Shown here piece by piece: positions 39,082-48,672 of a stretch of 63,480 bases of DNA (position 1 is the stretch's first letter; each line of letters begins with the position of its first letter). The notes under the pieces were generated by a model, which worked only from the letters and a program-made list of their open reading frames with translations, did no database searches and was not told the DNA's origin. The position numbers and the translations under genes are program-made. Source of the stretch: Maricaulis sp036231565 (GTDB taxonomy: Bacteria > Pseudomonadota > Alphaproteobacteria > Caulobacterales > Maricaulaceae); assembly GCA_036231565.1 (NCBI GenBank), contig JAZAHA010000001.1, positions 1 through 63,480 of the forward strand, read 5' to 3'.

Positions 39082-40440
39082 CTAATCCTGAAAGCGCTCC
39101 TTGAGCATTTGGTAAACGGCGCGCGCGGCGTGCATGTCGCCGCCCTTGGGACGCCCCGGACGCTCCTTCGGATTCCAGGCAAAGATGTCGAAATGCATCC
39201 AGGCCGCATCGCCAACGAACCGCCGCAGGAACAGGCCCGCCGTGATCGATCCCGCCATCGGCATGGCGGTCGAGTTCACGATGTCGGAAATCTCGCCGTC
39301 GATATCGCCCTCATAACCATCCCACAACGGCATGCGCCAGACCGGGTCAGACACTTTCACCGCGGCCCTGGCCAGATCGGCAGCCAGATCGTCCTGATCG
39401 GTATAGAAGGGCGCCACTTCCGGCCCCAGGGCAACACGCGCCGCACCGGTCAGGGTCGCGAAGTCGAGCAGGAGATCAACCTTGTCCTCGGTGGCCCGCG
39501 CCAGTGCATCGGCGAGCACAAGCCGGCCTTCGGCGTCGGTATTGTCCACCTCGACGGTGATGCCCTTGCGCGATGTTAGAATATCGCCCGGACGGAAAGC
39601 GCCGGCGCCGACGGCATTCTCGACGGCGGGCACCAGAAGGTGCAGCCGTACCGGCAGGCCAGCCGCCATGATCATGCTGGCCAGGCCCATCGCATTGGCC
39701 GCGCCACCCATATCCTTCTTCATCAGCCGCATGAACTGGGCCGCCTTCAGGTCCAGGCCACCGCTGTCGAAGCAAACGCCCTTGCCGACAATGGCTACGC
39801 GCGGATGTCTCTGCTCGCCCCATTCCAGCTCGAGAAGACGCGGCGCTTCACCCGCAGCCCGGCCGACCGCGTGGATCATCGGATAGTTCTGGGCCAGAAG
39901 GTCATCGCCGCGGACAACCCGGACCGTTGCATCGAAGCGCTCGGCCAACGCGCGGAAAGCATTCTCCAGCCCTTCAGGCCCCATCCGGTCGGCTGGCGTA
40001 TTGACCAGGTCGCGGGTCAGCGTGACCGCACGTACCACCGCCTCGGCTTCAGCAGCGTCGGCACCCTCGGGAAGAACCAGCCGTGCCGGCTCGCGATCAG
40101 CCCGCTTGTAGAGCGTGAAGCTGTAACCGCCCAGCGCCCAGGCGGTCGCCGTCAGGGTCGGGTCCCAGCCATCCGGCAAGGCTTCGATCTGCCACTCGCC
40201 GCCCGCGAGCGCTTTCGCTGCAGAGCCGATGGCAAAGACATCCTTGCCCGGGCCGATGCCCAGCCAGGCATCGCTGTCTCTGCCGGACGGAAAACGCACG
40301 ACCTGGCCCGGCTTGCCTTCGAAACCGGCCGCCAGGGGACGCAGCGCCTCCGGCAGGGCTCCGACCATCTCCGCACTGGCCTCCGCCGTTACGAGCCGCA
40401 GGGTGAGCGCCGTCCCGCCGGACGCGAATATCGAAGTCAT
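39082..40440 (-). CDS. M17 leucyl aminopeptidase family protein
   Basis: 452 residues from ATG 40440 (an ATG at 40446 adds two residues). N-terminal macro-like domain, then the catalytic domain: LTRDLVNTPADRMGPEGLEN, VAIVGKGVCFDSGGLDLKAA, MKKDMGGAANAMGLASMIMA, metal and bicarbonate motif NTDAEGRLVLADALA, LLDFATLTGAARVALG and MPLWDGYEGDIDGEISDIVN. Zinc or manganese enzymes that release N-terminal residues in the cytoplasm. Follows the usual family length. Confidence 0.95.
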   Translation of the reverse strand: MTSIFASGGTALTLRLVTAEASAEMVGALPEALRPLAAGFEGKPGQVVRFPSGRDSDAWLGIGPGKDVFAIGSAAKALAGGEWQIEALPDGWDPTLTATAWALGGYSFTLYKRADREPARLVLPEGADAAEAEAVVRAVTLTRDLVNTPADRMGPEGLENAFRALAERFDATVRVVRGDDLLAQNYPMIHAVGRAAGEAPRLLELEWGEQRHPRVAIVGKGVCFDSGGLDLKAAQFMRLMKKDMGGAANAMGLASMIMAAGLPVRLHLLVPAVENAVGAGAFRPGDILTSRKGITVEVDNTDAEGRLVLADALARATEDKVDLLLDFATLTGAARVALGPEVAPFYTDQDDLAADLARAAVKVSDPVWRMPLWDGYEGDIDGEISDIVNSTAMPMAGSITAGLFLRRFVGDAAWMHFDIFAWNPKERPGRPKGGDMHAARAVYQMLKERFQD

Positions 40441-40545
40441 GATCAACCTTTCCCGTGTGCCGCCATGCGGCCGAACTGCGATTAACCCATTCTTGACCGG
40501 GCAGGCGCAGATTCAAGAGACGCCCACAGTTGACCGATTCGTATC

Positions 40546-41343
40546 ATGCGACCGATTTACGCCCTTGCCCCGCTCGTCTTCCTTGCCGTGTCGGCCTGCG
40601 CCACCACCACGGCGCCGACCGAACAGGAACAGGCCGTCATCGACACGATGAACGCCAACACGATCGTGCCGGCCTCGCAGACCGAACGCGACGCAATCCG
40701 CAGCCAGGACCTCCTGACCCAGGCCGCATTCTGGGCCGAAGCCCACGAGCTGAACCCGTCGGACCTGGAAGCGGCCACCGAACTTTCGAACACGCTGCGC
40801 CGGCTGGGAAATCACCGGCGCGCAGCAGAAGTTGCACAGCAATCGCTCGCGCTTTATCCGGACAACGCACCGCTATTGTTCGCCTATGGCAGCGCAATGG
40901 CCGCAGCCGGACGCGGTGCGGGCGGGATGGAAGCCCTGCGCCGCGCGACACAGATCGATCCCGGCAACTGGCGGTATCTCAACGCCCTCGGCGTCGCGCA
41001 GGAGCAGGCCGGCCAGCCGGGCCCGGCCCGTGCCAGCTTCCAGGCTGCGCTCGAGCTACAGCCGGGCAACCCGTCCATCCTGTCGAATATCGCGCTGTCC
41101 TACATGGCTGCGGGCGAGACCGAGACCGCGGAGCGGATGTTGCGCGAAGCGATGATCCGTCCGGGCGCCGATCCGACCGTCCGCCAGAATCTCGCCCTCG
41201 CCATGGCCCTGCAAGGCCGTTTCGAGGAAGCCGAGACGATGGCGCGCGTCGATGTCTCGCCGCAGATGGCCGAGGCGAATATGGCCTATATCCGCTCGAT
41301 GCTCACCTCGCGCCGGCGCTACGACGCCGTCCGCGCCGACTAG
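40546..41343 (+). CDS. tadD: TadD-like tetratricopeptide lipoprotein of the Tad pilus
   Basis: 265 residues. Lipoprotein signal MRPIYALAPLVFLAVSAC. Four to five TPR units: FWAEAHELNPSDLEAATELS, NHRRAAEVAQQSLALYPDNA, ALRRATQIDPGNWRYLNALG, ARASFQAALELQPGNPSILS and AERMLREAMIRPGADPTVRQ. TadD lipoproteins assist Tad secretin or pilus assembly; the assignment rests on architecture and on the Tad genes 1.5 kb away, with three unrelated genes between. Confidence 0.85.
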   Translation: MRPIYALAPLVFLAVSACATTTAPTEQEQAVIDTMNANTIVPASQTERDAIRSQDLLTQAAFWAEAHELNPSDLEAATELSNTLRRLGNHRRAAEVAQQSLALYPDNAPLLFAYGSAMAAAGRGAGGMEALRRATQIDPGNWRYLNALGVAQEQAGQPGPARASFQAALELQPGNPSILSNIALSYMAAGETETAERMLREAMIRPGADPTVRQNLALAMALQGRFEEAETMARVDVSPQMAEANMAYIRSMLTSRRRYDAVRAD

Positions 41344-41346
41344 ACT

Positions 41347-41817
41347 TCAGCCCTCTATATATTCGGCGGCGTAGTCGATCGGGAAGTTGACCGACCGGGC
41401 TATGAAGCAATACCGGTGCACCTCCTGGTGCAGCCTGTCGGCGTGCGCCGTATCAGTGCCGGGCGCGACCGAAATGCGAGGCCTCAGGGTAGCCCGAAGG
41501 AAGCGCCCTGCGCCCCCGGCTTCCGTCTCGCCGACCCCGTCCGGATTGTCCTCGTATCCGGTCACCACGATCCCCGCCGAACTGGCCAGATGCAGGTACC
41601 AGAGCATGTGACATGCCGACAGCGCGCTAAGGAGCATGTCTTCCGGATTGGGCAGACCGGGGTCGCCGCCCAGAAGCGGATCGTTGGAGCAGTGAATGAC
41701 CGGCTTGCCGGGCGTTTCCACATTCCACGTCCGGTCGTAGCCCTTGTAGGTCCGCGTTCCCTCGCCCCGGTCACCGGTCCAGACGATGCGGGTTGTGTAG
41801 ACGTGTTCCCGGCTCAT
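41347..41817 (-). CDS. OsmC-family protein
   Basis: 156 residues. Seen: IVWTGDRGEGTRTYKGYDRT, GDPGLPNPEDMLLSALSACH (conserved cysteine of peroxidatic type) and the second region DRLHQEVHRYCFIARSVNFP with the second cysteine. OsmC/Ohr proteins reduce organic hydroperoxides. Both cysteine positions are kept, so activity is plausible. Convergent with tadD, three bases between stops. Confidence 0.9.
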   Translation of the reverse strand: MSREHVYTTRIVWTGDRGEGTRTYKGYDRTWNVETPGKPVIHCSNDPLLGGDPGLPNPEDMLLSALSACHMLWYLHLASSAGIVVTGYEDNPDGVGETEAGGAGRFLRATLRPRISVAPGTDTAHADRLHQEVHRYCFIARSVNFPIDYAAEYIEG

Positions 41818-41856
41818 GTGATCGTCTCCCTCATTTGTCCCCGGTCCGGCTGTCCG

Positions 41857-42294
41857 CTAGCGCAAAAAGCCACGCCGGTGCAGATAGGCGAGCGCGCATA
41901 TCGCCACAAGATGTCCGATGAGATGGATGTAACCGCTCAGATCGTTCGCCATCTGCGGGATCGATGTCATCATCACCCAGTCCGCGATGCCCGGCACCAG
42001 GCAGAAGACGAGCAGCGGCAAGGCCAGACGGGCCCGCAGGATCAGGGCGATTAAGGCTGCCATGAAGCTGATACAAGCCGCGACGAACACGGCCTCGTGC
42101 AGCAGGGTGGTCTGGCTGTAATATCCGTAGGCATCAAAAGCGATGAAGTCCGACGGCCAGATGTCCAGGCGGACCGCAATATCGACAATGCCCCAGAAAG
42201 CGTAGGACAGCGCCTGGCGGCCCACCAGAATGATCGCAGTCACGAAGACGACCCAATCGGCGCGTGTCGACCTGAGAAAATGCGGAATAGACAT
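41857..42294 (-). CDS. Small multi-pass membrane protein
   Basis: 145 residues from ATG 42294 (AGAGGCAGCC upstream); a GTG at 42330 would add 12 charged residues. Four hydrophobic stretches: VVFVTAIILVGRQALSYAFW, LLHEAVFVAACISFMAALIA, LALPLLVFCLVPGIADWVMM and YIHLIGHLVAICALAYL. Unknown function. Nothing in it points to the pilus. Confidence 0.7.
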   Translation of the reverse strand: MSIPHFLRSTRADWVVFVTAIILVGRQALSYAFWGIVDIAVRLDIWPSDFIAFDAYGYYSQTTLLHEAVFVAACISFMAALIALILRARLALPLLVFCLVPGIADWVMMTSIPQMANDLSGYIHLIGHLVAICALAYLHRRGFLR

Positions 42295-42333
42295 TGGCTG
42301 CCTCTGAGCGCGCTCCTTTTGCGCCTTCACATG

Positions 42334-42828
42334 TCAGCCGACGCCGAGAGGCGGCGGCGGAGGCGGAGGAGGCGGCCCATCCTCGTTGTCTTCCACACGC
42401 TTGAGCGGGAAATCCTTGCGCAGGATCGGCGAGACCAGCGTGTGATCGAAACGGAAGTCTTCCACCATGTCCCGTAGCTCTGTCGGCGCCCGGCCGGTCT
42501 TCGAGGCTTCTGTTCCACGATAAAGAGCGTAGAGCTTGAGATAGTTCTTGTCGTCTCGCGACAGCGACGTGTCATCGAGGCGTCCGCATATCGTGACCAG
42601 GCGCTGCAGCCCAGCGCGGCGCTTGCCGGCTTTCAGCTCGATCATCGCAGTCGCGAGGCCGACCTTCCAGCCCATATCGGCATAGTGGGTCTTCGGCGCC
42701 GCAGACAGCGCCTTGCGGGCAGACTGGACATCGTCAGCCGACAGGGCCTGCATGGCCTCCCCGACGGCGCGGTCGGCAGCGCGGATGTCCTCGCGGATGG
42801 CTTCTTCCGTCTTGCGGCCCGAAAACAT
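42334..42828 (-). CDS. Hypothetical protein with polyproline tail, beside the Tad genes
   Basis: 164 residues. N-terminal helical part MFSGRKTEEAIREDIRAADR, then ALSADDVQSARKALSAAP, a TPR-like helix pattern, DDTSLSRDDKNYLKLYALYR, and a C-terminal tail that reads EDNEDGP followed by nine prolines in total and LGVG. Ends a run of minus-strand Tad genes and starts 62 bases after tadC, so it is probably transcribed with them. The proline tail may be a docking sequence. No named domain recognised. Confidence 0.7.
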   Translation of the reverse strand: MFSGRKTEEAIREDIRAADRAVGEAMQALSADDVQSARKALSAAPKTHYADMGWKVGLATAMIELKAGKRRAGLQRLVTICGRLDDTSLSRDDKNYLKLYALYRGTEASKTGRAPTELRDMVEDFRFDHTLVSPILRKDFPLKRVEDNEDGPPPPPPPPPLGVG

Positions 42829-42889
42829 GGGCTGTGTCCACCTGTGCAGCGTGCGGCGAGTCTATCAGATAGCGCGCCAGAACGAATTT

Positions 42890-43879
42890 TCACAGGCTGT
42901 TAAAGCGGATAATGGCCGGTCCGAGAATGACAACGAACAGAACCGGCAGGAAGAACACGATCATCGGCACGGTCAGCTTGGCCGGCAGCGAGGCGGCCTT
43001 TTTCTCGGCGGTCGCCAGACGCATGTCGCGATTTTCCTTCGCCATGACCCGCAGGGCCTGTCCGAGCGGTGTACCATATCGTTCGGCCTGAATCAGGGAG
43101 GTACACACAGCGCGCACACCGGGATGGTTTGTCCGCTTGGCGAGGTTCTCGTAGGCAGAGCGCCGATCCTGGAGATAGGACAGCTCCGCCGTTGTCAGGG
43201 ACAGTTCTTCGGCGAGTTCGATGGACTGGGAACCGACCTCGGTCGACACCTTGTGGAAGGCGGCCTCGATCGACATCCCCGATTCCACACAGATCAGGAG
43301 CAGGTCAAGCGCGTCCGGGAAGGCTCCCATGATCGATTGCTGCCGTTTCTGGGCGGCGTTTTTCAGATAGACGTTCGGCGCATAATAGCCCAGTAGACCC
43401 AGACCGAAGGCCAGACACCAGCGGGTGATGGTCGGAAGGCCGAAATCATTGATCATGAAGACGTAGGTCGCGGTGCCCGCGAACAGGATGATCGGCGAGG
43501 CCAGGCGGAAGAAGTAGAAGGCAACCGCCGGCTTGTTGCCTCGCAGGCCGGCCTGCTGCAGCTTGTCCTGCAGATCGGGATCCTCGAAGGCCTTCTGCAG
43601 GTTCAGCGCGTCCACGACCTTGCGCATCAGGCCCTTGGCCTCGGCGCCGCGGATCGAACTGTTGCGGCCGGTCTGCTCCATCGCCTCACGGCTCTTGCGG
43701 CGCAATTCCTCACGGCGGTTGCGCACACCCTTGATCCGCTTGTCGAGCGAGTTCGTGTTCATGGCCGGCGCCGCCAGCGTCACGATGGTCGCGAACACGA
43801 GGACGGCCGAGATCATCATCACCAGGTTGTCCGGCGAGATCAGGAAGTCACGGATATCGGCAAAATCGAGTCCGAGCAT
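42890..43879 (-). CDS. tadC: Tad pilus platform protein TadC
   Basis: 329 residues. Type II secretion F-domain protein. Seen: hydrophobic N-terminus MMISAVLVFATIVTLAAPAM, basic RNRREELRRKSREAMEQ, LFAGTATYVFMINDFG, then the F domain ALDLLLICVESGMSIEAAFH, GTPLGQALRVMAKENRD and C-terminal VPMIVFFLPVLFVVILGPAI. With TadB it anchors the CpaF motor at the inner membrane. Seven bases separate it from tadB. Confidence 0.95.
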   Translation of the reverse strand: MLGLDFADIRDFLISPDNLVMMISAVLVFATIVTLAAPAMNTNSLDKRIKGVRNRREELRRKSREAMEQTGRNSSIRGAEAKGLMRKVVDALNLQKAFEDPDLQDKLQQAGLRGNKPAVAFYFFRLASPIILFAGTATYVFMINDFGLPTITRWCLAFGLGLLGYYAPNVYLKNAAQKRQQSIMGAFPDALDLLLICVESGMSIEAAFHKVSTEVGSQSIELAEELSLTTAELSYLQDRRSAYENLAKRTNHPGVRAVCTSLIQAERYGTPLGQALRVMAKENRDMRLATAEKKAASLPAKLTVPMIVFFLPVLFVVILGPAIIRFNSL

Positions 43880-43886
43880 GCCGCCC

Positions 43887-44882
43887 TCAGATCTTGAAGT
43901 TGATCATGCCGCGCATGACCATGATGCCGAGAAACATCCAGAAGGCCCCGCCCAGCAGCATCAGCTGCCCAGTGGGGTGCTGGAACATCTGGCCCATATA
44001 GGACGGTGTCGTCGCATAGACGATGCCCAGAACGCCGGGCGGCAGCGAGCCGATGATAAAGGCCGACGACTTGGCTTCGGACGAGAGCGCACTGATCTTC
44101 TCGCGCATCATCTTGCGCGACCGCAGCACGGTGGCGAGATTGCCCAGGGTTTCGGCGAGATTGCCGCCGGTCTTCTGCTGGATCACCAGCACTGTGCGGA
44201 AGAAGTTCACTTCCGGCAACGGCATGCGCTCGCACATCCGGTCGAGACCGTCCGCCAGCGTCACACCGACAGCGATCCCCTCGACAAGCTTCTCGAACTC
44301 CGTGCGGACCGGTTCCGGCGACTCGGTCGCCAGGATTTTCAGACACTCGTTCAGTGGCAGACCGGATTTTACACCGCGCGTAATGACGTCGAGCGAGTTG
44401 GCGAATTCGGCGGTAAATTTCTTCTGCCGCCGGCCGCACAGGAAGCCCAGCCACCAGCGCGGCAAACCGAAGCCGCTGATCAACGTGATGGCCGCCAGAA
44501 CCAGCAGGTTCTGGCCGGTGATGAAAGCGGTCAACGCGCCGGTGAGCGCCGCACCGGCCGAGATCATCCAGAAAACGCTCGGCGAAAAGGACATTCCGGC
44601 CTGGCGGATACGCGCCTTGATGGTCAGCGACTTCTTGCGCTGGTCGCGCTGGCGCTGCTCCATGTCCTTCAGGGATTCCTGGACCTGGCGTTTGCGCTGG
44701 GCCGCCTGGTCGAGCGCTGCTGTCTGACGCTTGCCCCGCACGAGCTGGCCGTCTCCCACGGCGCGGGTAATGCGCTTTTTCGACTGGGCATCGCCCATCG
44801 AACCGACAGCGACCCAGCCGACACCGCCGACAGCCACAAAAGCCGCAACGGCCGCAAGCAGAAAGGCCATGTCCGGATTCAT
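43887..44882 (-). CDS. tadB: Tad pilus platform protein TadB
   Basis: 331 residues. N-terminal helix LLAAVAAFVAVGGVGWVAVG, charged linker GKRQTAALDQAAQRKRQVQE, two central helices VFWMISAGAALTGALTAFIT, and the F domain SLDVITRGVKSGLPLNECLK, GVTLADGLDRMCERMPLPEV, FFRTVLVIQQKTGGNLAETL followed by GNLATVLRSR. Partner of TadC. Four bases from cpaF. Confidence 0.95.
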   Translation of the reverse strand: MNPDMAFLLAAVAAFVAVGGVGWVAVGSMGDAQSKKRITRAVGDGQLVRGKRQTAALDQAAQRKRQVQESLKDMEQRQRDQRKKSLTIKARIRQAGMSFSPSVFWMISAGAALTGALTAFITGQNLLVLAAITLISGFGLPRWWLGFLCGRRQKKFTAEFANSLDVITRGVKSGLPLNECLKILATESPEPVRTEFEKLVEGIAVGVTLADGLDRMCERMPLPEVNFFRTVLVIQQKTGGNLAETLGNLATVLRSRKMMREKISALSSEAKSSAFIIGSLPPGVLGIVYATTPSYMGQMFQHPTGQLMLLGGAFWMFLGIMVMRGMINFKI

Positions 44883-44885
44883 GCG

Positions 44886-46424
44886 TCAGGCCTCCGCTGC
44901 GTCGAGTGCGTTGGCGAGTTCGCGCTCCAGACCGAAATAGCGGGCGCGGTCCCAGAATTTCGGGCGCGCGATGCCGGTCGAGGCGTGCTGGCCGATGATC
45001 CGGCCATGTTCGTCCTCACCCTGGATCTCGTACAGGAAGAGGTCCTGTGTGACGATGACATCGCCTTCCATGCCGACCACTTCGGTGATGTGGGTGATCT
45101 TCCGCGAGCCATCGCGAAGACGGGCGGCCTGCACGACGACATCGATCGAGCCGACGATCATCTCGCGGATCGTCCGCGTCGGCAGGCTGTAGCCGCCCAT
45201 GGTGATCATGGATTCGATCCGCGACAGGGCCTCGCGCGGCGAGTTGGCATGCAGCGTGCCCATCGAGCCGTCATGGCCGGTGTTCATCGCCTGCAGAAGG
45301 TCGAAGGCTTCCGGGCCACGCACCTCGCCGACGATGATCCGTTCGGGACGCATACGCAGACAGTTCTTCACCAGGTCGCGCATCGTTACCTGTCCCTGGC
45401 CTTCCAGGTTCGGCGGGCGCGTTTCCAGGCGCACGACATGCGGCTGCTGCAGCTGCAGTTCCGCGGCGTCCTCACAGGTCACCACGCGCTCATCTTCTTC
45501 GATGAAGCCGGTCATACAGTTCAGCAGCGTCGTCTTGCCCGAACCAGTACCGCCAGAGATCAGCACGTTACAGCGGCTGGCGCCGATGATTTCGAGAACC
45601 TTGGCGCCTTCCGGCGTGATGGAGGCGAACTCCACCAGATTCTTCATCGTCAGCTTGTCTTTTTTGAACTTACGAATGGTCAGCGTCGGACCGTCCAGCG
45701 CCAGCGGCGGGGCGATGACGTTGACACGCGACCCGTCCATCAGGCGCGCATCACAGATCGGCGAGCTTTCATCGACCCGGCGGCCGACCTGGCTGACGAT
45801 CCGCTGACAGATATTCATCAGCTGGGCGTTGTCGCGAAACCGGATATTGGTTCGCTCCACCTTGCCGTTCACCTCGATGAAGACATCGTCAGCGCCGTTG
45901 ACCATGATGTCGGCGATATCGTCGCGTGCGAGCAAGGGCTCGAGCGGGCCGAAGCCCAGCACGTCATTACAGATATCCTGGAGCAGCTGTTCCTGCTCCG
46001 CGATCGACATGGCGACATTCTTGATCGAGATGATCTCGGTGACGATGTCGCGGATTTCCTCCGCCGCTGTCTCGTTGTCCAGGCGGGCCAGCTGGCCCAG
46101 ATCGATCGTGTCGATCAGCGCATTGAAGATCGTCGTCTTGATCGCGTAGTACTCTTCCGACCGGCCATTATCTGCGGGCGGACGGGCCCGGGCCGCTGCA
46201 GCAGCCATAGCCGCCGGCTTGGACGGTTTGGGGGTCTGGAAGGTCTGTACAGACGGTTTCGGCGCTGCCTTGGCTGCGGACTTGGGCGCAGGCTTGGGCG
46301 CAGGAGCAGGCGCACGACGACGTTCGGCGCCCGCATCGCTGCGAGGCGCCTCCTTGACCTCCGCCGGCGGCGGGGTCGGTGTCGTCGGTCGGGTGGTGGG
46401 ACCTCCGGCGCGCTTGCCGAACAT
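44886..46424 (-). CDS. cpaF: Tad pilus motor ATPase CpaF (TadA)
   Basis: 512 residues. VirB11-like secretion ATPase that extends and retracts the pilus. N-terminal alanine/proline-rich segment (about 1-80), then LARLDNETAAEEIRDIVTEI, ARDDIADIMVNGADDVFIEV, Walker A NVLISGGTGSGKTTLLN, ERVVTCEDAAELQLQQPHVV, the RPERIIVGEVRGPEAFDLLQ block with Walker B-type and arginine residues, and HDGSMGTLHANSPREALSRI (His box). All catalytic parts are present. Confidence 0.97.
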   Translation of the reverse strand: MFGKRAGGPTTRPTTPTPPPAEVKEAPRSDAGAERRRAPAPAPKPAPKSAAKAAPKPSVQTFQTPKPSKPAAMAAAAARARPPADNGRSEEYYAIKTTIFNALIDTIDLGQLARLDNETAAEEIRDIVTEIISIKNVAMSIAEQEQLLQDICNDVLGFGPLEPLLARDDIADIMVNGADDVFIEVNGKVERTNIRFRDNAQLMNICQRIVSQVGRRVDESSPICDARLMDGSRVNVIAPPLALDGPTLTIRKFKKDKLTMKNLVEFASITPEGAKVLEIIGASRCNVLISGGTGSGKTTLLNCMTGFIEEDERVVTCEDAAELQLQQPHVVRLETRPPNLEGQGQVTMRDLVKNCLRMRPERIIVGEVRGPEAFDLLQAMNTGHDGSMGTLHANSPREALSRIESMITMGGYSLPTRTIREMIVGSIDVVVQAARLRDGSRKITHITEVVGMEGDVIVTQDLFLYEIQGEDEHGRIIGQHASTGIARPKFWDRARYFGLERELANALDAAEA

Positions 46425-46430
46425 GGCTGA

Positions 46431-47975
46431 CTAGCCTCCGAACATCTTTCCGAACAGGGAACGCGAACGCTGCGGCGCACTCACACGGCCACTGACCAGA
46501 CCCGCCAGGTGGGTAAAGCCTTCCGCCGCCTTGGACTTGGCATCGAGCTCGGTGATCATCTGGCCGTTATTGGCGGCCTTGCCGAACAGCTGCGGCTCGA
46601 ACGGCAGGACAAGCGCCGGCTGGGTACCCAGGGCTTCCGCGAAATCCTTCACCGGAATTTCCGGTCGCTTGGGCATGCCGGCCATGTTGATCACGACCTT
46701 CGGCGGCTCGTCATTCGGGCGCGCGCTGGTGATCAGGTCGAACAGGTTTTTCGCATTGCGAAGGGAGGCGAGATCCGGTGTCACCGTGACCACGACCTGG
46801 TCAGCGCTGAGCAGGGTCTGCTTGACCCAGGGCATCCAGATATGCGGCAGATCGAGTGCCATGAAGGGTGCCTGACGGCGCACCTTGTCCAGCACGATTT
46901 CGTACTCGGCCGGCGAGAACTCCCAGTCCTTGTCGAGCGTCGCCGGCGCAGAGAACAGGCTGAGCCGTTCCGTACAGCGCACCAGCAGACGATCGAGCAA
47001 GGCATCATCCAGACGATCGGGCTCGGACAGGGCGTCGCCCAGCGTCTGGGCCGGATCCTGGTTGAAGTCCAGGCCCGCCGTTCCGAACGACAGGTCCAGA
47101 TCAACCAGAACAGCGTCGGTCTGGATGCCTTCGGTCAGGGCCCAGGCACAATTGTGCGCGACGGTCGACGAACCCACGCCGCCCTTCGATCCGATAAAGG
47201 CGATCGACTTGCCGGCGAAGGGCTGATCGGGATCGAGGAAGAGCTCCGAGATCGTGCGGATCAGATGCAGCGGCGTCATCGGCGGCACCAGATACTCGCT
47301 CACCCCCCGCTTCATCAGCTCGCGATAGAGACCGATATCGTTCGCGGCACCGACGATGATCACCTTGGTGTCCGCATCGCAGACGCCGGCAAGCTCCTCG
47401 AGCTGGTCGAACAGGCCCCGTCCGCGCATGCCGCTTTCGACAATCAGCAGGTTCGGCGTCGACTCATCGTGATAGCGTTCGATTGCCGCAGGCAGACCGC
47501 CGAGTTCAACCGTGACATGCGCTTTCGCGAGGCGGCGGTCATTTGCGGCATTGTGGACCAGCGCGCCGGTTTCAGGGCGCTCACAGAAGGCGGCAACCGT
47601 AATGCGCGGCACGGGCTGGTCGGGGACTTCGCCATCGATCTCGCCATAGAAGGCGCCGCTCGCCCCGACAGGCGCGATCTCGTCGTGCATGTCCTCATAC
47701 TCGGCCGCGCTCGGATCAAAAGGCGCGCGCGTTGCGGGGCTGGCGGGATAGTCGCCGTCCTCGAACTCGTCCCCGTCTTCCAGGAAGGGATCATCGCCGC
47801 CGTCATCATAGGTGGCACCAAACCCGCCCTGGGGCGCATCCATGGCCGGTGCAGGACGCGCCGGAGCCGCCTCACCGAGCAGCATGCGTTCAACGTCCTC
47901 GGCCTCCAGGAACGGATCATCCCCGTCATCCATAAGCGGGTCGGCCTTAAGGGCTCTGTTTGCGTCGTTCATCAT
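46431..47975 (-). CDS. cpaE: Tad pilus localisation ATPase CpaE (TadZ)
   Basis: 514 residues from ATG 47975 or 47972. N-terminal acidic region with the repeated DDPFLE motif (GDDPFLEAEDVERMLLG, GGDDPFLEDGDEFEDGDYPA), a receiver-like domain NLLIVESGMRGRGLFDQLEE, and a MinD/ParA-type domain with the deviant Walker A FIGSKGGVGSSTVAHNCAWA and LVDLDLSFGTAGLDFNQDPA. CpaE places the pilus machine at the pole in Caulobacter. A longer frame to 48077 crosses the cpaD end and is not used. Confidence 0.95.
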   Translation of the reverse strand: MMNDANRALKADPLMDDGDDPFLEAEDVERMLLGEAAPARPAPAMDAPQGGFGATYDDGGDDPFLEDGDEFEDGDYPASPATRAPFDPSAAEYEDMHDEIAPVGASGAFYGEIDGEVPDQPVPRITVAAFCERPETGALVHNAANDRRLAKAHVTVELGGLPAAIERYHDESTPNLLIVESGMRGRGLFDQLEELAGVCDADTKVIIVGAANDIGLYRELMKRGVSEYLVPPMTPLHLIRTISELFLDPDQPFAGKSIAFIGSKGGVGSSTVAHNCAWALTEGIQTDAVLVDLDLSFGTAGLDFNQDPAQTLGDALSEPDRLDDALLDRLLVRCTERLSLFSAPATLDKDWEFSPAEYEIVLDKVRRQAPFMALDLPHIWMPWVKQTLLSADQVVVTVTPDLASLRNAKNLFDLITSARPNDEPPKVVINMAGMPKRPEIPVKDFAEALGTQPALVLPFEPQLFGKAANNGQMITELDAKSKAAEGFTHLAGLVSGRVSAPQRSRSLFGKMFGG

Positions 47976-47991
47976 TCGCGCCTTTCGCCCC

Positions 47992-48660
47992 CTAGTTTTC
48001 GTTGACTTCCGAGACCGCGCCGCTCTCGTGATCGGAACGCTCGCTCGCGGTCGACTCCCCGGCCCGATACGCATCAAGCACCGTCTGCCGCCGGCCCGTA
48101 TCCGCCACCCCCATGGTTCTCGGCGCCACCAGATCGCGCGGATCGGCGATCATGGCGGCGAGATTGGCTGCCATAGCGCAGCCGAAATTGCTGTGTCCCT
48201 GATTGTCGCGCTCGACAGCGAGGTTATCCCAGCTGGTTCCGCATTCAGGCGCGACCGCCGCATAGCGGCGGAACGAGAAGATCACCTGGCCGTCCATTCC
48301 GCCCCGGGCGTCATATGCACCGCCTGCGATCTGGCGCCAGTCAATACCCTGCTCGTAGAGAAAGGTCCGCGCTTCGGCGATGGCACCGATCGCGGCGTCC
48401 TGGCTGCTGCCGCCCTGTGGATAGCTGATCACGAGAGGGCCGTGGCCACGCGCCTTGTACTCGCTGGCGATCGCCGCCAGCTGGCTGCGTTGTTGCCATG
48501 TCAGACCGTTGTCGCGCGGATCGATCACCATCTCGCTGCGGAATGTCTCGGCAACGGCCGTCGCTCGCGGCAGCCCGACATCTGCACTCGGGGTCGATGC
48601 GCAAGCCGTCAAAGCGGCAAGCGAAGCCAGGGCTGCGAAACTTGTACGGAACGCCGTCAT
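47992..48660 (-). CDS. cpaD: Pilus assembly lipoprotein CpaD
   Basis: 222 residues. Lipoprotein signal MTAFRTSFAALASLAALTAC. Mature part has SEMVIDPRDNGLTWQQRSQL, RGHGPLVISYPQGGSSQDAA, and the family end CGTSWDNLAVERDNQGHSNF followed by GCAMAANLAAMIADPRDLV, which is the CpaD signature. The protein supports the secretin at the outer membrane. ATG 48660 has TGGAG upstream. Confidence 0.93.
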   Translation of the reverse strand: MTAFRTSFAALASLAALTACASTPSADVGLPRATAVAETFRSEMVIDPRDNGLTWQQRSQLAAIASEYKARGHGPLVISYPQGGSSQDAAIGAIAEARTFLYEQGIDWRQIAGGAYDARGGMDGQVIFSFRRYAAVAPECGTSWDNLAVERDNQGHSNFGCAMAANLAAMIADPRDLVAPRTMGVADTGRRQTVLDAYRAGESTASERSDHESGAVSEVNEN

Positions 48661-48672
48661 GACCAACTCCAC

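Noticed and set aside
43533..46430. 965-residue plus-strand frame
   Set aside because: Antisense of tadC, tadB and cpaF; its length reflects codon bias of those genes.
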